Shown here: positions 15,855-18,342 of the stretch, piece after piece | How positions within the stretch are numbered: the first letter of the stretch is position 1 | Layout of the letters: the number at the start of each line of letters is the position of its first letter | Assembly (NCBI GenBank): GCA_002780065.1 | Contig: PEWQ01000063.1 | Location: 1-18,342 of the forward strand | DNA length: 18,342 nt | Direction: 5' to 3' | Source of the DNA: Candidatus Hydrogenedentes bacterium CG07_land_8_20_14_0_80_42_17 | GTDB lineage: Bacteria > UBA8481 | Made by a program: the position numbers and the translations under genes | The notes under the pieces: generated by a model | Databases searched by the model: none | Told to the model about the DNA's origin: nothing | What the model saw: only the letters and a program-made list of their open reading frames with translations

Positions 15855-16403
15855 ATGAAGAAAGAAGTTGCAGAGGCAAATGCTACGAAGCTGATTTATA
15901 ATGGTCCGTGCGTTTTAGTGACGTGCCAGAGGAACGGCAGGCCTAATGTTTTTACCGTATCGTGGAATACTCCGGTTTCGATTGTGCCTCCTATAGTCGC
16001 AATAAGTTGTGTGAAGAGCAATTATTCGTGGGAGATAATTCGCGGGACAAAAGAGTTCACAATCAATGTTCCTGAAATGGATATAGTCGATGCGGTCTTC
16101 GGATGCGGAAAAGTTTCAGGCAGGGAAGTCGATAAGTTTTCGAGATTCGGGTTCGGTCTTGAATCGGGGAAAAAAGTTTCCGTGCCGTCGATAAAAGAAT
16201 GTCCTGGGCAGCTCGAATGCAAAGTGATTGCCGAGCCGCAATTCGGCGACTTTTCTCTATTTGTCGCAGAAGTGGTTTCCGCTTATGCTGAAGAGGAAAA
16301 ATTCGATACGAAATGGATATTAGAGAAAGCTAAAATTATTAATCATTTAGGCGACGAGGTCTTTTATTCCTTGGGAATAAAGCAGTCGGCGAAACTTATT
16401 TAG
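15855..16403 (+). CDS. Flavin-reductase-like FMN-binding split-barrel protein
   Basis: 182 residues of the flavin reductase-like domain family (PF01613 type). Typical stretches are PCVLVTCQRNGRPNVFTVSW, the PPIVAISCVKSNYSWEIIR core, EFTINVPEMDIVDAVFGCG, then SGREVDKFSRFGF and ECPGQLECKVI. These proteins bind FMN and act as NAD(P)H:flavin oxidoreductases or as redox partners; in anaerobes many have no assigned partner. There is no signal peptide or membrane segment. Ribosome site AAGGAGG lies just before the ATG. The next gene starts 23 bases after the stop with its own ribosome site, so the two probably form an operon although their functions seem unrelated. Confidence 0.92.
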   Translation: MKKEVAEANATKLIYNGPCVLVTCQRNGRPNVFTVSWNTPVSIVPPIVAISCVKSNYSWEIIRGTKEFTINVPEMDIVDAVFGCGKVSGREVDKFSRFGFGLESGKKVSVPSIKECPGQLECKVIAEPQFGDFSLFVAEVVSAYAEEEKFDTKWILEKAKIINHLGDEVFYSLGIKQSAKLI

Positions 16404-16426
16404 TTAATGAAATAAGGAGAGGATAA

Positions 16427-17149
16427 ATGAGTGAGCTAAGAGAGATGAACGGCAGTGCTCCGCTTATTACCTTTATTATGCCGGCATTCAATGAAGAAGC
16501 TACAATAGAGAAAGCACTCGATCAGACACACTTAATTCTCGAGTCGATGGGAATTTCTTATGAGCTGATCGTCATTGATGACGGTAGTTACGACTGCACA
16601 TCTGCACTGATTAGGCAGTCGATTAGCGGTTGGCCGAATGCTCGGCTCATCTCACATTCACACAATAGCGGACTTGGAACTGCTATTCGCACAGGCATTC
16701 TTGCTGGCAATGGCGAGTTTATCGTTTTTATGCCGGTCGACAGTCCTTTGGAGAAAGATGAAATTGAGCGTTATCTTGCGGCATTTTTGCCCGAGACGGA
16801 TGCTGTAGTAGGCTGTCGTCATTTGCGCCTCGGCTATAATTATCTGATGAGATTTAATTCTTTTATTTATCCTAAGTTAGTTCAGATTCTATTTAATGTT
16901 CGAATTAAAGATTTTAACTGGATTCACATGTATCGCCGCCGCATCTTTCCGCGTGCGCTTAATCTATGCGAAGGAATTTTTGGGCCTACTGAGATTCTGA
17001 TCAGGATTTCGCGTGCAGGCGGTTCGATTCGCGAGATAGACGTTAATATGAAAGAACGGAAAGCCGGCTCGGCAAGCGCATCGCGTGTGCGAGTAATGAT
17101 TAGAACTCTCGCTGAACTTATTTATTTTCGTCTGATATTCCGCGGATGA
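16427..17149 (+). CDS. GT2 (DPM1-like) glycosyltransferase
   Basis: 240 residues, a GT-A fold family 2 glycosyltransferase. ITFIMPAFNEEATIEKAL is the first nucleotide-binding strand and VIDDGS (Asp51-Asp52) the second; HSHNSGLGTAIRTGI follows. At the place of the DxD motif the sequence is FMPVDSPLEKDEI, keeping Asp105 but not the usual Asp-x-Asp, as in the related polyprenyl-phosphate sugar synthases that read PxDxQ at this point. GPTEILIRISRAGGSIREI is the acceptor side. No C-terminal membrane helices are present, unlike GtrB/ArnC. It would make a lipid-linked sugar or add a sugar to a cell-surface glycan. A polyprenyl-phosphate sugar product could supply the nearby GT-C enzyme (inference). 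The ribosome site GGAG precedes ATG 16427. Confidence 0.9.
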   Translation: MSELREMNGSAPLITFIMPAFNEEATIEKALDQTHLILESMGISYELIVIDDGSYDCTSALIRQSISGWPNARLISHSHNSGLGTAIRTGILAGNGEFIVFMPVDSPLEKDEIERYLAAFLPETDAVVGCRHLRLGYNYLMRFNSFIYPKLVQILFNVRIKDFNWIHMYRRRIFPRALNLCEGIFGPTEILIRISRAGGSIREIDVNMKERKAGSASASRVRVMIRTLAELIYFRLIFRG

Positions 17150-17157
17150 AAGGTTTA

Positions 17158-18066
17158 TTATCTCTTTTGCTTTATTGCCTCACCGCCAAGTTGGCCGCAG
17201 GCGGCGGATATCTCGCTTCCGAATGACCTTCTGATCTTGCAGAAAACTTTGTTCGCGCGAATATGCTCTTGAAATGCAATAATGGCTTCATCTTTGCTCG
17301 GCTTGAATTTTGAACCTTCGATTGAGTTGAATTTAATAAGGTTGACAATGCACGGTAAACCTTTGCACCACTTTATTACTTCGTCTGCGTGAGTGATTGA
17401 ATCGTTTATTCCTTCGAGCATTACATATTCGACAAGAAACTTTCTTCTGGATGATATTGGCACCAGTTTCAGAGCTTCGTGAAGCTCTTCAAGCGGCCAA
17501 ATTTTATTTATCGGCATCAGTTCGCTTCTCAATTCATTGTTGGCGGAATTCAGCGAAACGGCAAGCCCTGTGCCTCTTGGTCCCTCTTCGGCAAAATGAT
17601 GAATACCGTCAATATGCCCAGAGGTCGAAACTGTTATACTGGAACACGGAAAAGAATACTTCTTATTAAAGATTCCGATTGCTTCACGCACTGCGCTCCA
17701 ATTGTCGAACGGCTCACCCATTCCCATAAAAACTATATTGCGGATTCCACCCAATTCTTCTTTTTGCATCAATATCGAGTCGGCCGATGCCAACTGCTGA
17801 ACAATATCGCCAGTAGAAAGATTACCTTTCAAATTTAGTTTTCCTGTAGCGCAAAATGAGCATCCTCTGCTACAACCCATCTGAGACGAAACACATAGCG
17901 TGTGCCATCTCTCGTTGTGATAACTTCGCATTGGTATTACAACCGATTCGCTTCTCAATAAAGTGGCTGGATTCTTGAGAACAAATTTAATTACGCCTTG
18001 CGATTCTTCGATGACTTCAGGATCCGGCATTTCAGTTTTTGTGACATCTAAAATATTTTTAATCAC
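17158..18066 (-). CDS. rlmN: RlmN-family radical SAM methyltransferase, short N-terminus
   Basis: Methylates C2 of adenine in 23S rRNA (A2503) and in some tRNAs in the RlmN family. LCVSSQMGCSRGCSFCATG holds the CX3CX2C cluster (Cys65, 69, 72) and the conserved Cys58; FMGMGEPFDNW, ITVSTSGHIDG, SELMPINKIWPLEEL and SAACGQLGG (methyl-carrying Cys290) are all present. Aligned at Cys58 with Cys118 of E. coli RlmN, the protein is about 60 residues shorter at the N-terminus, lacking the helical accessory domain with its RxKQIxxW motif. Spacing from Cys58 to Cys290 is close to that of E. coli. Smaller differences are SLN for the usual SLH and NLIKFN for NLIPFN. The GTG start directly follows an in-frame TAG. 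It could be a divergent RlmN or a Cfr-like paralogue. Confidence 0.9.
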   Translation of the reverse strand: MIKNILDVTKTEMPDPEVIEESQGVIKFVLKNPATLLRSESVVIPMRSYHNERWHTLCVSSQMGCSRGCSFCATGKLNLKGNLSTGDIVQQLASADSILMQKEELGGIRNIVFMGMGEPFDNWSAVREAIGIFNKKYSFPCSSITVSTSGHIDGIHHFAEEGPRGTGLAVSLNSANNELRSELMPINKIWPLEELHEALKLVPISSRRKFLVEYVMLEGINDSITHADEVIKWCKGLPCIVNLIKFNSIEGSKFKPSKDEAIIAFQEHIRANKVFCKIRRSFGSEISAACGQLGGEAIKQKR

Positions 18067-18342
18067 CTATTCTATTTTTTCAGCGATTTTCTCTATCTCT
18101 CTTTGCAATGATTTTATCTCACCATTTTCAACATTGCAGACTACTAGTTCAAGACTTACGCCATTGACTCCGTATATTGCTTTTTTTCGCAGAACAAGCA
18201 ACTCAGAATTATTTAGCCATGAAAGATGAACCTTTGTTGAATTTTCAAGCTCTGCCGCCGCCATACTCACCAAGACTTTAGTTGGTTCCGGCCAGCTCCT
18301 ATCTGTGACCTCAACTTGATTTTTTCTTAACAGCGCAATTTT
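18067..18342 (-). CDS. C-terminal part of an unidentified protein (5' end outside window)
   Basis: The frame is open from the right edge for 91 residues and stops with TAG at 18069-18067, directly before the RlmN start and in the same frame. The visible part includes VEVTDRSWPEPTKVL, then VHLSWLNNSELLVLRKKAIY, then SLELVVCNVENGEI and a charged helical end (REIEKIAEKIE). The alternating SWLNNSELLVL...LVVCNVENGEI pattern resembles blades of TolB-like beta-propellers, but this is only an impression. No function is assigned. Confidence 0.6.
   Translation of the reverse strand, partial: KIALLRKNQVEVTDRSWPEPTKVLVSMAAAELENSTKVHLSWLNNSELLVLRKKAIYGVNGVSLELVVCNVENGEIKSLQREIEKIAEKIE

Noticed and set aside
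1-18342. CRISPR arrays, tRNA or rRNA genes, intact insertion sequences
   Set aside because: None seen: no regular direct repeats, no tRNA-like cloverleaf sequence in the short gaps, and no transposase motifs.

Overview
This is an 18.3 kb stretch of a bacterial chromosome with moderate GC. Genes are densely packed on both strands, many with 1-4 nt overlaps and with GTG or TTG starts. Several products are exported or membrane-bound: a FecR-domain protein, a GT-C type membrane glycosyltransferase and a secreted TIM-barrel protein. Together with the mix of housekeeping and signalling genes this fits an uncultivated, probably diderm lineage. The sequence alone does not let me name the phylum. The leucyl-tRNA synthetase has the Thermus-like zinc-binding insert, which does not decide the question. 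No rRNA, tRNA, CRISPR array or intact insertion sequence was seen.

Layout, left to right. (1) Positions 2-3345, plus strand: a gene cut by the left edge that fuses a flavoprotein domain to deoxyribose-phosphate aldolase (DERA, DeoC), then phosphopentomutase (deoB) one base later, then a PP2C-type protein phosphatase. The first two form a pentose-phosphate/deoxyribonucleoside catabolic unit. The flavoprotein part resembles flavoproteins found in bacterial microcompartment (BMC) loci, so a sugar-phosphate-utilising BMC may lie just outside the window. (2) 3424-7074, plus: a probable promoter, leuS, and a translationally coupled secreted glycosidase-like protein. (3) 7314-8948, plus: an intact AAA/SMC-like ATPase overlapping the first 50 codons of a DUF4276 (TOPRIM-like) partner that is broken off, followed by a small cupin. 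This looks like a damaged two-gene defence-type cassette. (4) 9069-11014, plus: remains of a small gene with two frameshifts, whose old stop overlaps the start of a REC-HDOD-REC regulator. (5) 15801-11035, minus: a membrane glycosyltransferase, yraN, a secreted FecR-domain protein and a Cache-domain sensor histidine kinase, overlapping or closely spaced and so probably one operon. (6) 15855-17149, plus: a flavin-reductase-like protein and a GT2 glycosyltransferase, divergent from the operon in (5). (7) 18342-17158, minus: the C-terminus of an unidentified protein, then an RlmN-family methyltransferase lacking the usual N-terminal domain.

How the genes work together: deoB and the aldolase would convert (deoxy)ribose-1-phosphate to the 5-phosphate and then to glyceraldehyde-3-phosphate and acetaldehyde. 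Acetaldehyde is the kind of volatile aldehyde that BMCs contain. The histidine kinase and the REC-HDOD-REC protein are convergent, only 20 bp apart, and could be a signalling pair. The remaining genes are housekeeping (leuS, rlmN, yraN) or envelope functions.
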